64,000 bases of DNA from Ignavibacteria bacterium (GCA_013298775.1 JAAFIV010000001.1:124001-188000), one strand, 5' to 3'; shown: positions 26,246 to 35,304, counted from the stretch's first letter. The notes: generated from the letters alone by a model not told the origin. Translations and numbers: made by a program.

Positions 26246-26746
26246 CTAATTTCGATTCTTCCGCACTTGCGCAAAAAATGACTTTAGTATTCCCGCACCT
26301 TCGTATTCCAAAACCCCGCTTCGCAGCTCGCATCGGTGGTTTAAGCGTGGATCTTGGAGGATGTTGTAGAGCGTTCCACCCGCACCAGCTTTGGGGTCGG
26401 AAGCGGCAAACACCACGCGTGGCAAGCGTGCCAACACAATCGCCCCAGCACACATAGAACAAGGTTCGAGGGTTACATAGAGCGTACAATCCAGTAAACG
26501 TCGGCTTCCAAGATAGTTTGCGGCTGCGGTAATGGCAATCATTTCTGCATGCGCGGTGGGGTCTTGAAGATGCTCGGTTTGATTATATCCACGCCCGATA
26601 ACCCGATTTTCATGGACAATCACCGCACCAATCGGCACTTCTTCCCGCTCAAGTGCTTTCTCCGCCTCGCGAAGTGCCAATCGCATGAAGTGTTCATCGT
26701 TTTGCGTGTTCAGCGTAAATTCGGGTGGAAATTCAGACTCAGACAT
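26246..26746 (-). CDS. tadA: tRNA-specific adenosine deaminase
   Basis: Deaminates A34 to inosine in tRNA-Arg(ACG), allowing CGN decoding. 166 residues with the zinc deaminase signature: HAEMIAI (zinc His and catalytic Glu) and PCSMCAGAI (two zinc Cys), plus EEVPIGAVIVHENRVIGRGYN. The C-terminal VFAASDPKAGAGGTLYNILQDPRLNHRCELRSGV is typical of TadA rather than guanine or cytosine deaminases. Start ATG 26746. Probably its own transcription unit, flanked by family A and B elements on both sides. Confidence 0.93.
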   Translation of the reverse strand: MSESEFPPEFTLNTQNDEHFMRLALREAEKALEREEVPIGAVIVHENRVIGRGYNQTEHLQDPTAHAEMIAITAAANYLGSRRLLDCTLYVTLEPCSMCAGAIVLARLPRVVFAASDPKAGAGGTLYNILQDPRLNHRCELRSGVLEYEGAGILKSFFAQVRKNRN

Positions 26747-26773
26747 GGAACTCTCTGAAAATAAAACTCTATA

Positions 26774-26905
26774 ACATTAGGACTTTCGCAAATGGCGCAG
26801 ACAGGAGTGTCTGCGCTACTACTTGATGTAGATTTTACGCGTCTTTGGTAGCACGGACACTTTTGTCTGTGCCACAAAACGAGCATTTTGCGAAAGTCTT
26901 AAACA
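26774..26905. mobile_element. family A MITE-like element, 126 bp, 3-bp TSD ACA
   Basis: Element 26777-26902, exactly 126 bp, with ends TTAGGACTTTCGCAAA and the complement of TTAAGACTTTCGCAAA. It is flanked by ACA at 26774-26776 and 26903-26905. Same orientation and interior order as the copy at 6022. It lies in the divergent gap between tadA and the flavoprotein gene, 219 bp upstream of the latter. Confidence 0.88.
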
Positions 26906-27124
26906 TGAAAACTCTGGGCTATTACAATCAAAAAAAGCAAAAAGCAACAACGCTTTCATCATTCAAAAAAACCAGTAAACATCGGGCATTCAAGCACATT
27001 TACCAATGATTTTAATGAATGTGTCGCAAAGATAAGAAAAGTTTTTATTTTGTGAAGTACAATCAGCACACCTTGAAAGATTTTTTTTATTCTTCACCAT
27101 TACCCACCACAAAACGCAGTATTT

Positions 27125-28390
27125 ATGAGCCTTTCAGAGCAGAATCATGGAGTAGCCACCACCGCGCAGCAAGAAACAGCGCAGCAAGAAACAGCGCAGC
27201 AAGAATACGATGTCGTTATCATCGGCGCAGGCGCGGCGGGACTGATGTGCGCTATTGAAGCGGGCAAGCGCGGGCGACGAGTATTGGTGTTGGAACACGC
27301 AGAAAAAATTGGGAAGAAAATTCTTATCTCTGGCGGCGGACGCTGCAATTTTACGAACATCAACGCCACGCCACGCAATTATCTTTCCGAAAATCCGCAT
27401 TTTTGTAAATCGGCTCTTGCACGCTACACTCCGCATGATTTCTTGGCATTGGTGGAAAAGCACAACATTCCCTACCATGAAAAAAAACTTGGACAACTTT
27501 TTTGCGACAATAGTTCTCGCGACATCGTGCAGATGCTTGAGCGCGAGTGCGAAGACGCAAAGGTACAAATCCGCATCAACACACAGGTTCAAGCAGTTTT
27601 TCGCAATGAAGGTCGCGAAAATTTTTCGTTGCAATTATCGGGGAGGGAGCGCATCAATGCTCAATCGGTGGTCATTGCAACGGGCGGCTTATCTATTCCC
27701 AAAATGGGTGCGACCGACTTCGGACACCGCATTGCGGCTCAGTTTGGCTTGCCTTGCACAGCAATGAAACCAGCTCTTGTACCATTTACCTTTGCCAGCA
27801 CGCAACAGGAATCCGCTTTTGGTGAAATTTCTGGCGTGGCATTCGATGCCTACGCAACGTGTAATGATGCGGAGTTTCGAGAAAATGTGTTATTTACCCA
27901 TCGCGGCATGAGCGGTCCGGCGATTCTGCAAATTTCTTCGTACTGGAACACCAACGACGCGATAACCCTCAACGCTGCACCACATCTGGACTTTGCAGCA
28001 TTGTGGGAAGAAAACCGTACATCTCCAATTATTCTTAAAAATGTGCTTTCACAGCATTTACCAAAGCGATTTGTAGAAGTATTTTGCCAAGAATATGCGT
28101 CGGAGATAGCATCTACGCCATTTTCCAATCTTTCGCGCAAGCACTACGACGCACTGGCTCACACACTCACCGCATGGAATCTCGTCCCAAGCGGAACCGA
28201 AGGATATGTAAAAGCAGAGGTAACTGCTGGCGGCATCAGCACTGACGCGCTTTCTTCCAAAACAATGGAAGCAAAAACTGTACGCGGCTTGTATTTTATT
28301 GGTGAAGTTGTGGATGTGACGGGTTGGCTGGGCGGGTATAATTTTCAGTGGGCGTGGGCTTCTGGCGTGGCTGCGGGGCAGGTAGCGTAG
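27125..28390 (+). CDS. HI0933-type NAD(P)/FAD-dependent flavoprotein
   Basis: Predicted FAD oxidoreductase of the HI0933/YhiN family; the substrate is unknown for the family. FAD-binding Rossmann motif DVVIIGAGAAGLMCAIEAGKRG at about 29-50, LILISGGGRCNFTN-like signature (ILISGGGRCNFTNI), ATGGLSIPKMGATDFGH, FTHRGMSGPAILQISSYW and the C-terminal GEVVDVTGWLGGYNFQWAWASG. The length of 421 is normal apart from an extra N-terminal tail containing QQETAQQETAQQE, encoded by a 15-bp tandem repeat. The start at 27125 is therefore uncertain by up to about 27 codons. Confidence 0.88.
   Translation: MSLSEQNHGVATTAQQETAQQETAQQEYDVVIIGAGAAGLMCAIEAGKRGRRVLVLEHAEKIGKKILISGGGRCNFTNINATPRNYLSENPHFCKSALARYTPHDFLALVEKHNIPYHEKKLGQLFCDNSSRDIVQMLERECEDAKVQIRINTQVQAVFRNEGRENFSLQLSGRERINAQSVVIATGGLSIPKMGATDFGHRIAAQFGLPCTAMKPALVPFTFASTQQESAFGEISGVAFDAYATCNDAEFRENVLFTHRGMSGPAILQISSYWNTNDAITLNAAPHLDFAALWEENRTSPIILKNVLSQHLPKRFVEVFCQEYASEIASTPFSNLSRKHYDALAHTLTAWNLVPSGTEGYVKAEVTAGGISTDALSSKTMEAKTVRGLYFIGEVVDVTGWLGGYNFQWAWASGVAAGQVA
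27164..27208 (+). repeat. 15-bp tandem repeat inside the flavoprotein gene
   Basis: Three tandem copies of GCGCAGCAAGAAACA (the last ends in TAC rather than ACA). The unit length is a multiple of three, so copy-number change would lengthen the tail by five residues without a frameshift. Confidence 0.8.
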
Positions 28391-28432
28391 AAAACGCGTA
28401 AAAAATGCAAGATTGTTAAAAATGAAAATATA

Positions 28433-28609
28433 TGCGAAGCAAAAGCTAAGTTATTGATTTTTTTGACGCTGATTGAACTGACTTCACTGAAGAACACAGA
28501 TTTTTTTGAAAACATAGCACTGTTTTGACCTTGCTCAACATGATTGTACATCAGCGTTTATCAGTGAAATCAGTCCAATCAGTGTCAAAAACTATCTTTA
28601 AACTTCGCA
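28433..28609. repeat. 177-bp inverted-repeat element
   Basis: Outer ends TGCGAAG (28433) and CTTCGCA (to 28609). Inner long arms are TTTTTGACGCTGATTGAACT near 28455 and its imperfect complement CAGTCCAATCAGTGTCAAAAA near 28570-28590. AATATA occurs next to both outer ends and may be a worn TSD. It lies between the flavoprotein gene and the MarR gene. Different ends and core from families A to E. Confidence 0.6.
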
Positions 28610-28691
28610 CAATATAGACAAAAAGACAGATGGACATGACGGACGAAAGAAATGTGTTGCAACGCACATTTTTTTCTCGTAATTTTGTGAC

Positions 28692-29264
28692 ATGAAAACA
28701 ATCACGAAAATAGCACTGAAATCAAGCGAGCGAAGCGATGCCGAGCAAATTGGCACAGAAAAAGCATTACCACTTGCTGTAAACCCAGCAGAGGTGCGTC
28801 ATGCGGCGGTGGACATGCCGCATTTGGTCGAAGCCGCTTTCAATCTCTTCGTTGCGGCAGATTACCTTCGCGGGCAGTTCGATTCGGTCTGCACAAAGCA
28901 TGGAATCTCGCATACGCAATACAATGTATTACGAATTTTGCAACGAGCCTATCCCGAAGGGCATTCTCGGTGCGAAATTATTGACCGCCTCGTAGAACGC
29001 GCACCAGACACCACGCGGCTCATTGACCGCCTTGAGCAGCAAGGCTACGTGGAGCGTATTCGCTCGCTGGAAGACCGCCGCTTGTCCATAGCACGGATTA
29101 CGCATAAAGGCTTGAATATTCTGGATGAAATCACGCCGTGCTTTGAATCGGTGTGGCAAGAGCTTACCTGTAAGGTTTCTCGCGCTGAAAGCCTGATGTT
29201 GGCTGAGATTTGCGAGAAAATTTACGCTGGTGGCTATTGTAAAGAAGTGCGGATTGAAATGTGA
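28692..29264 (+). CDS. MarR family transcriptional regulator
   Basis: 190-residue winged-helix DNA-binding protein. The core is at about 40-175: LFVAADYLRGQFDSVCTKHGISHTQYNVLRIL (dimer and H1-H2), EIIDRLVERAPDTTRLIDRLEQQGYVERIRSLEDRRLSIARITHKGLNILDEI (recognition helix and the DRR wing typical of MarR). It usually represses neighbouring genes in response to a small ligand. A 35-residue N-terminal extension precedes the fold. The next genes on the strand (29430, 29793) are candidates for its regulon but are separated by 165 bp or more. Confidence 0.9.
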   Translation: MKTITKIALKSSERSDAEQIGTEKALPLAVNPAEVRHAAVDMPHLVEAAFNLFVAADYLRGQFDSVCTKHGISHTQYNVLRILQRAYPEGHSRCEIIDRLVERAPDTTRLIDRLEQQGYVERIRSLEDRRLSIARITHKGLNILDEITPCFESVWQELTCKVSRAESLMLAEICEKIYAGGYCKEVRIEM

Positions 29265-29429
29265 GTTGCGACGGCAAATAGGCACAAAGAAATAGTGTTG
29301 CAACAAATTTTTCTTCTCCCCGTCTTATCACAAAAAACAACGACAATCCAACGAACTATAATCCAACGAATACCAATCTAACGAATACAATCTTCTATCT
29401 TCACTTTTCATTTTGACAAGGACACCACA

Positions 29430-29738
29430 ATGAAATCCTACATGGTAACAATCGAACTCGGCGAATTTACCGAAGAATTTATGTCGCTGATACCCTTGCA
29501 ACGCCAGCAAATTAGCATCTTGATGCAAAGTGGTCGCTTGACCACCTACGCCGTTTCTATGGACCGCAGCACGCTTTGGATAACGATGAATGCTGAAAAT
29601 GAGCAAGAAATTGAAAGCCTCATTACGGCAATGCCTTTGCATAAATACTTACACATTTCCAGCGTACAAGATTTGATGTTCCACGAGCGAGCAGTTCCGC
29701 AAACACGTGTGAATTTCCCGTCGTTTTCGTTGAATTAA
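29430..29738 (+). CDS. small dimeric alpha/beta-barrel-like protein (YciI/muconolactone isomerase-like)
   Basis: 102 residues with a beta-alpha-beta-beta-alpha-beta pattern: MKSYMVTIELG, then EFMSLIPLQRQQISILMQSGRLTTYAVSMDRSTLWITMNAENEQEIESLITAMPLHKYL. The spacing of strand, helix, G-R-L-x-x-Y and W-I-x-x-x-A-x-x-x-E-I matches the ferredoxin-like barrel of YciI and muconolactone isomerase proteins. No catalytic residues can be assigned. Followed after 54 bp by the CDGSH gene, so probably co-transcribed. Confidence 0.6.
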   Translation: MKSYMVTIELGEFTEEFMSLIPLQRQQISILMQSGRLTTYAVSMDRSTLWITMNAENEQEIESLITAMPLHKYLHISSVQDLMFHERAVPQTRVNFPSFSLN

Positions 29739-29792
29739 ACGCCTTTTCACCATTCTTCTTATTGCGCCTCACAGCGTACCAATACTAGCACT

Positions 29793-29996
29793 ATGCCAAC
29801 AAAAGTTATCATTAAAAACAATGGACCAATTCGCTTAGAAGGCGAATTTGAACTTTTCGACGAAAACGGCAAACAATTCAACACCGAAGGCAAAACCGCG
29901 CTTTCGCTCTGCCGTTGCGGACAAAGTAGCAAAATTCCTTTTTGCGACGGAACGCATAAAAGCTGCGGCTTCACTTCTACCGTAGAAGCCGCGTAA
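29793..29996 (+). CDS. CDGSH iron-sulfur domain protein
   Basis: 67 residues; a single CDGSH zinc-finger-like motif CRCGQSSKIPFCDGTHK at residues 40-56 binds a [2Fe-2S] cluster through three Cys and one His. No transmembrane anchor, so it is soluble, unlike mitoNEET. Family members are linked to iron/redox handling, with roles in bacteria still unclear. Ends just before a strong terminator hairpin at 30025. Confidence 0.92.
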   Translation: MPTKVIIKNNGPIRLEGEFELFDENGKQFNTEGKTALSLCRCGQSSKIPFCDGTHKSCGFTSTVEAA

Positions 29997-30024
29997 ACAC
30001 TTGCTTTGTAGGATATATTTTCAC

Positions 30025-30066
30025 AACAACGCCGCTTATTTCGGAATTGAAATAAGTGGCGTTGTT
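30025..30066 (+). terminator. terminator after the CDGSH gene
   Basis: 18-bp stem (one G-U pair): AACAACGCCGCTTATTTC at 30025-30042 with complement at 30049-30066, 6-nt loop, followed by TGTTATT. It begins 29 bp after the CDGSH stop. Confidence 0.85.
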
Positions 30067-30095
30067 TGTTATTCCCTTTCGGATGATAGACTGAT

Positions 30096-30188
30096 AACGG
30101 GTAGAAATTGCACAAGTCAAACCCGCCCGACGGCAGCGTTCTGGCACTCTTCAGCCGCCGGACGGGGAAGAGCGTCCTACCCTTGTTG
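30096..30188. repeat. GC-rich palindromic repeat sharing the 53.9-kb core
   Basis: The core at 30122-30167 (CCCGCCCGACGGCAGCG, GCCGCCGGACGGGG) is an inverted homologue of one half of the interior of the family C element at 53875, but the outer ends (AACGGGTAG / CTACCCTTGTT) are unrelated to GTAACTGGTCAGGT. It lies upstream of lon. Confidence 0.6.
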
Positions 30189-30388
30189 AGTATAGAACCG
30201 CAGTTTCCGCCCAAGCACCGCATCATTGCTGGTAGAACAGGATGGAATTATCATATTTGTTCAAGGGAAAATCAATTTGAGCCAACGTTCTTTGCATAAA
30301 AAGCGTAAATTGCGTTCTTGTACCGCGTATTCTTCGCACGTATCATTTGTGTTCTCCATCTGTCTTCATATCCCCCTCAATATTGCCC

Positions 30389-32935
30389 ATGAAAAAGAAA
30401 ATTATTCAGGAAAATCCAGCATTGCAGAGCGTTCTCACGACGGAAATACCGAAACGGCTTTCCGTACTGCCCTTGCGCGAGGTCATTGTTTATCCGCATA
30501 TGATTTTCCCCGTCCTCATTGGGCGGGAATCCTCATTGCAAGCGGTTTCGGAGGCGTTGAAGCGCGAGAAATATATTTTCCTTTCGGCGCAAAGCAATCC
30601 TCTCGCTGAAGACCCGCGTCCGGGCGATGTGTACGAAGCTGGCACCATTGCAAAGATTATCCAAATTGTGCGCTTGCCGAATAATCTTATCAAAATCCTT
30701 GTTGATGGTGTGGTGCAAGGGCGCGTGATTGAATTCACAGAAGAAGAAAGTTTCATGGAGGCGGATATTGAAATTGTTCCGCCGAGCGAAGAAAGCGACA
30801 ATCCAGAATTGCAAGCAATGATGCGCCATGCAGCCGATTTTTTCAAGCAATATGTTCGCACACATCGCGGCATTCCGCCTGAAGTTTTGACCGCATTTGA
30901 CAACCTTCAAGACCCCGTCCGGCGGCTCTACTATGCGGCGGCGAACATCGAAACGCCAATTGACGAGAAACAAGCAATTCTTGAGAAGTTCACCTTGCAA
31001 GAGCAATACTTTATACTTGTGTCCTTGCTCACCGCCGAGCTAGAAGTGCTGCGCCTTGAGCAGGATATTGATGATAAAGTGCAGGAAACAATTCAAAAGA
31101 CGCAAAAACGCTATTTCATTCAAGAACAGATTCGCGCTTTGCAGCTGGAACTGGACGAAGAAGAAGGGGAGGCATTTCCAGAATTAATCAAAATTCGCGA
31201 AGACTTGGACAACGCGAACATGCCGCTCGAAACACTCAAGAAAATTGATGAGGAATTTGAAAAGCTCAAAAAAACGCAGCCCATGATGCCCGAATACGGC
31301 GTGCTGCGCAATTACTTGGAACTCGTGGCAGCCTTGCCCTGGAGCCATGCAACCGCCGACACGCTAGATATTACGCACGTTCGCACCATTTTGGATGAAG
31401 ACCACTTTGGCTTAGAAAAAATCAAAGAACGCATTATTGAGTACATCGCGGTTTTGAGTTTGGTCAAAGGCGTACAGGGGCAAGTTCTCTGCTTTTCGGG
31501 ACCGCCGGGCGTAGGCAAAACCTCGCTTGCCCGCTCTATTGCTCGTGCCTTGGGGCGCAAATTTGTGCGGATGTCGCTTGGTGGCGTGCGCGACGAGGCG
31601 GAAATTCGCGGACACCGCCGCACCTACATTGGCGCGATGCCCGGACGCATTATCCAGAGCATGAAACGTGCTGGTACGGTCAATCCCGTCATTTTGCTGG
31701 ATGAAGTTGATAAAATGGTGACAGATTTTCGTGGCGACCCCTCCGCCGCGCTCTTGGAAGTGCTTGACCCCGAGCAAAATTCAGCCTTCAACGACCATTA
31801 CCTCGAAGTGGATTACGACCTTTCCAAAGTGCTGTTTATCGCAACGGCAAACGTGAAATACGACATTCCCGCGCCGCTTTTAGACCGCATGGAAATTATT
31901 GAGCTTTCCAGTTATTTAGAGTTTGAAAAAGAGCAGATAGCTCATCAGCACTTGATTCCACGCCAGTTAGAGAAGCACGGCGTTCAGGAATTTCCGATAC
32001 AATTCACCAATGATGCCATTTTGGAGCTTATTCGCAGTTACACCAAAGAAGCGGGCGTGCGGAATTTAGAACGCCAAATTGCTGCGGTCATTCGCAAAAC
32101 CGCACGAAACATCGTGTTTGATTTGAGCAAAACCGAACATGAACTGACCGAAGAAGCCCGTCAAACAGAAACCGCAGCCACGAAACGCCCGCGTAAAAAA
32201 GCACTGCATCCCGATATTGCCGAAGTAGCAGAACTCGTTTCGACCGAAACAACTGCTGCTGCAAATCCGCATAAAATCAAGGCTCGCGAGCAGGTGCGGA
32301 CGGTGGAGCGCGAGATTACAGGCGCACTCGTGCATGAATATCTCAAAACGCCCGTCAATCGCAGACGCGAGAAGGAATTGAGCGATAAAATTGGCGTTGT
32401 TACAGGGCTTGCATGGACGAGCATGGGCGGTGATATTTTGCCCGTCGAGGTAACAATTATGCCATCGTCGAACAAAGAAAAACTCACGCTCACAGGCAAA
32501 CTGGGCGATGTGATGAAAGAATCTGCAATGGCGGCGTTGTCGTATGTTCGGGCAAATGCAGAAAAGCTCGGCATGAGCAATGATGCGCTTCAGGAGCGAG
32601 AAATCCACATCCACGTTCCCGAAGGTGCCATTCCCAAAGATGGTCCATCGGCGGGAATTACGATGACGATGGCACTTATTTCGGCAGCCGCACAGCGTCC
32701 AGCACGGGGAGACGTTGCAATGACAGGCGAGGTAACGCTTCGCGGGAACGTGCTTGCTATCGGCGGTCTCACGGAAAAGCTACTCGCCGCAAAACACGCT
32801 GGCATCACGACCGTGCTGATTCCCAAAGAAAATGAAGTAGATTTATTAGAAATGAATGAACAAACGCTTGCGGGCTTGCGCATTGTCCCAGTGGGTCATA
32901 TTAGCGAGGCTTTGGGCGAAGTGTTTCGGAATTGA
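30389..32935 (+). CDS. lon: ATP-dependent protease La
   Basis: Cytosolic hexameric AAA+ serine protease degrading misfolded and regulatory proteins. About 848 residues from ATG 30389 (MKKKIIQEN). LON substrate-binding domain about 20-215 (LPLREVIVYPHMIFPVLIG), coiled coil to about 330, Walker A GPPGVGKTSLA near 375, Walker B VILLDEVDKM, then the protease domain with Ser in PKDGPSAGITM and Lys in AKHAGITTVLIP. Between the AAA lid and protease domain lies a charged insert of about 50 residues (TEEARQTETAATKRPRKK ... HKIKAREQVRTVE), longer than usual. An earlier ATG at 30347 adds 14 unrelated residues. Confidence 0.95.
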   Translation: MKKKIIQENPALQSVLTTEIPKRLSVLPLREVIVYPHMIFPVLIGRESSLQAVSEALKREKYIFLSAQSNPLAEDPRPGDVYEAGTIAKIIQIVRLPNNLIKILVDGVVQGRVIEFTEEESFMEADIEIVPPSEESDNPELQAMMRHAADFFKQYVRTHRGIPPEVLTAFDNLQDPVRRLYYAAANIETPIDEKQAILEKFTLQEQYFILVSLLTAELEVLRLEQDIDDKVQETIQKTQKRYFIQEQIRALQLELDEEEGEAFPELIKIREDLDNANMPLETLKKIDEEFEKLKKTQPMMPEYGVLRNYLELVAALPWSHATADTLDITHVRTILDEDHFGLEKIKERIIEYIAVLSLVKGVQGQVLCFSGPPGVGKTSLARSIARALGRKFVRMSLGGVRDEAEIRGHRRTYIGAMPGRIIQSMKRAGTVNPVILLDEVDKMVTDFRGDPSAALLEVLDPEQNSAFNDHYLEVDYDLSKVLFIATANVKYDIPAPLLDRMEIIELSSYLEFEKEQIAHQHLIPRQLEKHGVQEFPIQFTNDAILELIRSYTKEAGVRNLERQIAAVIRKTARNIVFDLSKTEHELTEEARQTETAATKRPRKKALHPDIAEVAELVSTETTAAANPHKIKAREQVRTVEREITGALVHEYLKTPVNRRREKELSDKIGVVTGLAWTSMGGDILPVEVTIMPSSNKEKLTLTGKLGDVMKESAMAALSYVRANAEKLGMSNDALQEREIHIHVPEGAIPKDGPSAGITMTMALISAAAQRPARGDVAMTGEVTLRGNVLAIGGLTEKLLAAKHAGITTVLIPKENEVDLLEMNEQTLAGLRIVPVGHISEALGEVFRN

Positions 32936-32970
32936 TGCTGGCGTAAGTGAGGATAGAAGAATGTTATTTT

Positions 32971-33066
32971 TATAGGACTTTCGCCAACTTCACAGGCAAG
33001 AATGCCTGTGCCACTATAAATCGTATAAATAAGCGAGCTTTAGTGGCACAGACATTCTTGTCTGTG
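32971..33066. repeat. diverged family A/B-like repeat
   Basis: Begins TATAGGACTTTCGCCAA, close to the family A end. Two CACAGGCAAGAATGCCTGTG / CACAGACATTCTTGTCTGTG palindromes follow in inverted order. No matching right terminus, so truncated. Lies between lon and the DUF2461 gene. Confidence 0.65.
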
Positions 33067-33140
33067 TTCTTCTCAAGCACATTTGGGGGAAACCCTTATA
33101 CCTCAACAATACAAAAAAAATCAAACCATAATATTTCCCA

Positions 33141-33830
33141 ATGCAGCTCCAATCCTCCATTCTCGACTTCCTCCGCGACCTCCGCGCAAACAACACGCGC
33201 GAATGGTTTGCCGCAAATAAAGACCGCTATTTGGTGCAAAAAGCCGCGTTTGAAGATTTTGTTACCGCATTTCTCTTCGAGCTTGGCGAAATAGATGAGC
33301 GTTTACGCGGCTTGGAGGCAAAATCGTGTATTTTTCGTATCCACCGCGATACGCGCTTTTCGCACAACAAAGACCCGTACAAAACCAATATGGGTGCGAG
33401 TTTCAGCCCAAATGGGAAGAAAATTCAATCGCCCGGATATTACCTGCATTGCGAACCAGAAACGATATTTTTTGGTGGTGGAATTTACATGCCCGAAAAA
33501 GACGCGCTTGCAGCGATTCGCAAGGAAATTGGAGAGTTCGGCGACGATGTTCAAGCAATTCTCGACCATCCAGATTTCAAGAGCTTTTACGGCGCACCAA
33601 GCGGGAATGTTTTAGAGCAGGAATTGCGTCTCAAGAAGCCGCCCAAAGGCTTTGACGCAAGCCACAAGCACGTTGAACTCTTAAAACTCACGAGCTTTGT
33701 TGCGACGCGCAGCTTCAGCGACAAACAAGCGTTATCGAAAAATTTTCTCGCGGAGTTGCGGCACGGCGCAGAAATCCTCAAGCCTTTCAATGATATGCTG
33801 GAATTTGCGATAAAAGGCGAGAAAAATTAA
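33141..33830 (+). CDS. DUF2461 family protein
   Basis: 229 residues of the DUF2461/TIGR02453 family, function unknown. Signature segments: FLRDLRANNTREWFAANKDRYL at the N-terminus, CIFRIHRDTRFSHNKDPYKTNMGASFSPNGKK in the middle (the most conserved part), and PGYYLHCEPETIFFGGGIYMPEKDALAAIRKEI. Length and order match the family fully. Cytosolic (no signal). It starts a plus-strand run with the SDR and membrane protein genes, gaps 68 and 33 bp. Confidence 0.9.
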   Translation: MQLQSSILDFLRDLRANNTREWFAANKDRYLVQKAAFEDFVTAFLFELGEIDERLRGLEAKSCIFRIHRDTRFSHNKDPYKTNMGASFSPNGKKIQSPGYYLHCEPETIFFGGGIYMPEKDALAAIRKEIGEFGDDVQAILDHPDFKSFYGAPSGNVLEQELRLKKPPKGFDASHKHVELLKLTSFVATRSFSDKQALSKNFLAELRHGAEILKPFNDMLEFAIKGEKN

Positions 33831-33898
33831 GCAAGAACAATTTCGCAATAATTCACCTCAACACCGCTTCAATTCGATATTCTCATCTTTATTACACA

Positions 33899-34630
33899 AT
33901 GCAAAACTCCTCTTCTCTCAATCTCGCTGAAAGCACTATTTGGATAACAGGCGCAAGTCGTGGTATTGGCGCGGCATGCGCGAAAGTGCTGGCACGCACG
34001 GGCGCACACCTCATTCTTTCGGCTCGCACGAAGGACGCGCTCACGAACACAACGGCAAGCCTGCACGCGGAAGCGCGATATACGCTTGTTCCGTGCGATG
34101 TCGCCTCAAACGCTAGTATTCAAGCGGCATACAAAGAAATCGCTTTCCAGCGCGGCGCGGTAGATATTCTCATCAATAATGCTGGAATCGGCATATTTGC
34201 TCCCTTTGCGGAACTTTCGTCTGATGACGTAGAAACAATGCTGCGCACCAATCTTCATGGTGCAATTGCTTGTACGCAAGTAGTGTTGCCGTCTATGCAG
34301 GAACGCGCTTCGGGAGTGGTTGTCAATATCAATTCTGTTGCGGCAGTAAAGACATTCACAGGGGCAAGTGTTTATGCGGCTTCTAAGGCAGGTCTTTTGG
34401 CAATGAGCCGCGTGCTGCGCGAGGAAGTGCGTAAGGATGGCATAAAAGTTATTGATTTACTGATTGGTGCCACAGCAACGGATATTTGGAGCGCAGAATC
34501 GCGCAACGAATTTGAAGCACGCATGATGCAGCCCGACGACATTGCAGATGCGCTGCTCGCAACGCTTCGTCTCCCGCCGCGCACCATGCCTGAAGAGCTC
34601 GTATTGCGCCCGCAGCAAGGAGATTTGTGA
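33899..34630 (+). CDS. short-chain dehydrogenase/reductase
   Basis: 243-residue classical SDR, NAD(P)-dependent oxidation or reduction of an unknown substrate. Rossmann TGASRGIGAACA at about 17-28, where the R after TGAS suggests NADPH; NNAGIG at about 92-97; Ser in NSVAAV; catalytic YAASKAG. Compared with FabG, the C-terminal substrate loop is short (IGATATDIWSAESRNEFEARMMQPDDIADALL), as in YdfG/sepiapterin-reductase-like SDRs. Middle gene of the probable three-gene run 33141-35188. Confidence 0.9.
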   Translation: MQNSSSLNLAESTIWITGASRGIGAACAKVLARTGAHLILSARTKDALTNTTASLHAEARYTLVPCDVASNASIQAAYKEIAFQRGAVDILINNAGIGIFAPFAELSSDDVETMLRTNLHGAIACTQVVLPSMQERASGVVVNINSVAAVKTFTGASVYAASKAGLLAMSRVLREEVRKDGIKVIDLLIGATATDIWSAESRNEFEARMMQPDDIADALLATLRLPPRTMPEELVLRPQQGDL

Positions 34631-34663
34631 GGAATATTCGTTCAAAAAACCTTTTCAATCTCA

Positions 34664-35188
34664 ATGAATACAGACAATCTCACCAACGCCAGTAATTACG
34701 GGCTTTCACAGCTCTTTCGCGCAATTCTTTTTGCCACCATGCTTTCGGGAACCTTGGATATTTGTGCTGCGTGTCTTCATGCGTACATCCAGTTTGGTTT
34801 TACGCCCGTGCGGGTTCTCCAGTTTGTTGCGAGCGGCATTTGGGGACAAAGCGCGTATTTGAGCGGTTCACAGGGCGCATTGGCAGGGTTGGGGGTGCAT
34901 TATATGATTGCCTATTTTTGGTCGGTGGTATTCTTTTTTTGTTATCCGTATCTGCTGCGGTTTCGCCCAAACATCTCACAAAACCTTGTACTTACGGGAT
35001 GTATGTATGGTGCGATTGTCTGGCTCTGTATGACGTTCCTTATTCTTCCCCAAACAAATGTCGTCCAACGCCCCCTGCAAGCACTTTCAGCAAGCATTGG
35101 TGCGTCAATCCTGATGTGCTGTATCGGTATGCCGCTTACATGGGCAGCACGGCGATTTTTTCGCAAAAATCCTGATTTGCTCGGCTGA
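34664..35188 (+). CDS. four-helix membrane protein (DUF1440/YagU-like)
   Basis: 174 residues with four hydrophobic segments: ILFATMLSGTLDICAACLHAYI, a GIWGQSAYLSGSQGALAGLGVHYMIAYFWSVVFFFCYPYLL helix pair, LTGCMYGAIVWLCMTFLI, and ASIGASILMCCIGMPLTWAARRF. The GTLDI...A opening, the ASGIWG...A loop and LG-HY-IA resemble YagU/DUF1440 inner-membrane proteins. Role unknown. Starts 33 bp after the SDR, so probably co-transcribed. Confidence 0.65.
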   Translation: MNTDNLTNASNYGLSQLFRAILFATMLSGTLDICAACLHAYIQFGFTPVRVLQFVASGIWGQSAYLSGSQGALAGLGVHYMIAYFWSVVFFFCYPYLLRFRPNISQNLVLTGCMYGAIVWLCMTFLILPQTNVVQRPLQALSASIGASILMCCIGMPLTWAARRFFRKNPDLLG

Positions 35189-35256
35189 GTACCTGGTTCT
35201 CGTGATACAAAATAGAGCGAACAATAATAACAGGAGAGATGCACCAGAGCGGAGTT

Positions 35257-35304
35257 GTTTGGTGTAATACAGGTTTGGTGTAATACAGGTTTGGTGTAAT
35301 ACAG
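35257..35304. repeat. three perfect 16-bp tandem repeats
   Basis: GTTTGGTGTAATACAG three times head to tail (35257-35272, 35273-35288, 35289-35304). Non-coding, between the membrane protein gene and the tRNA terminator. Confidence 0.9.
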
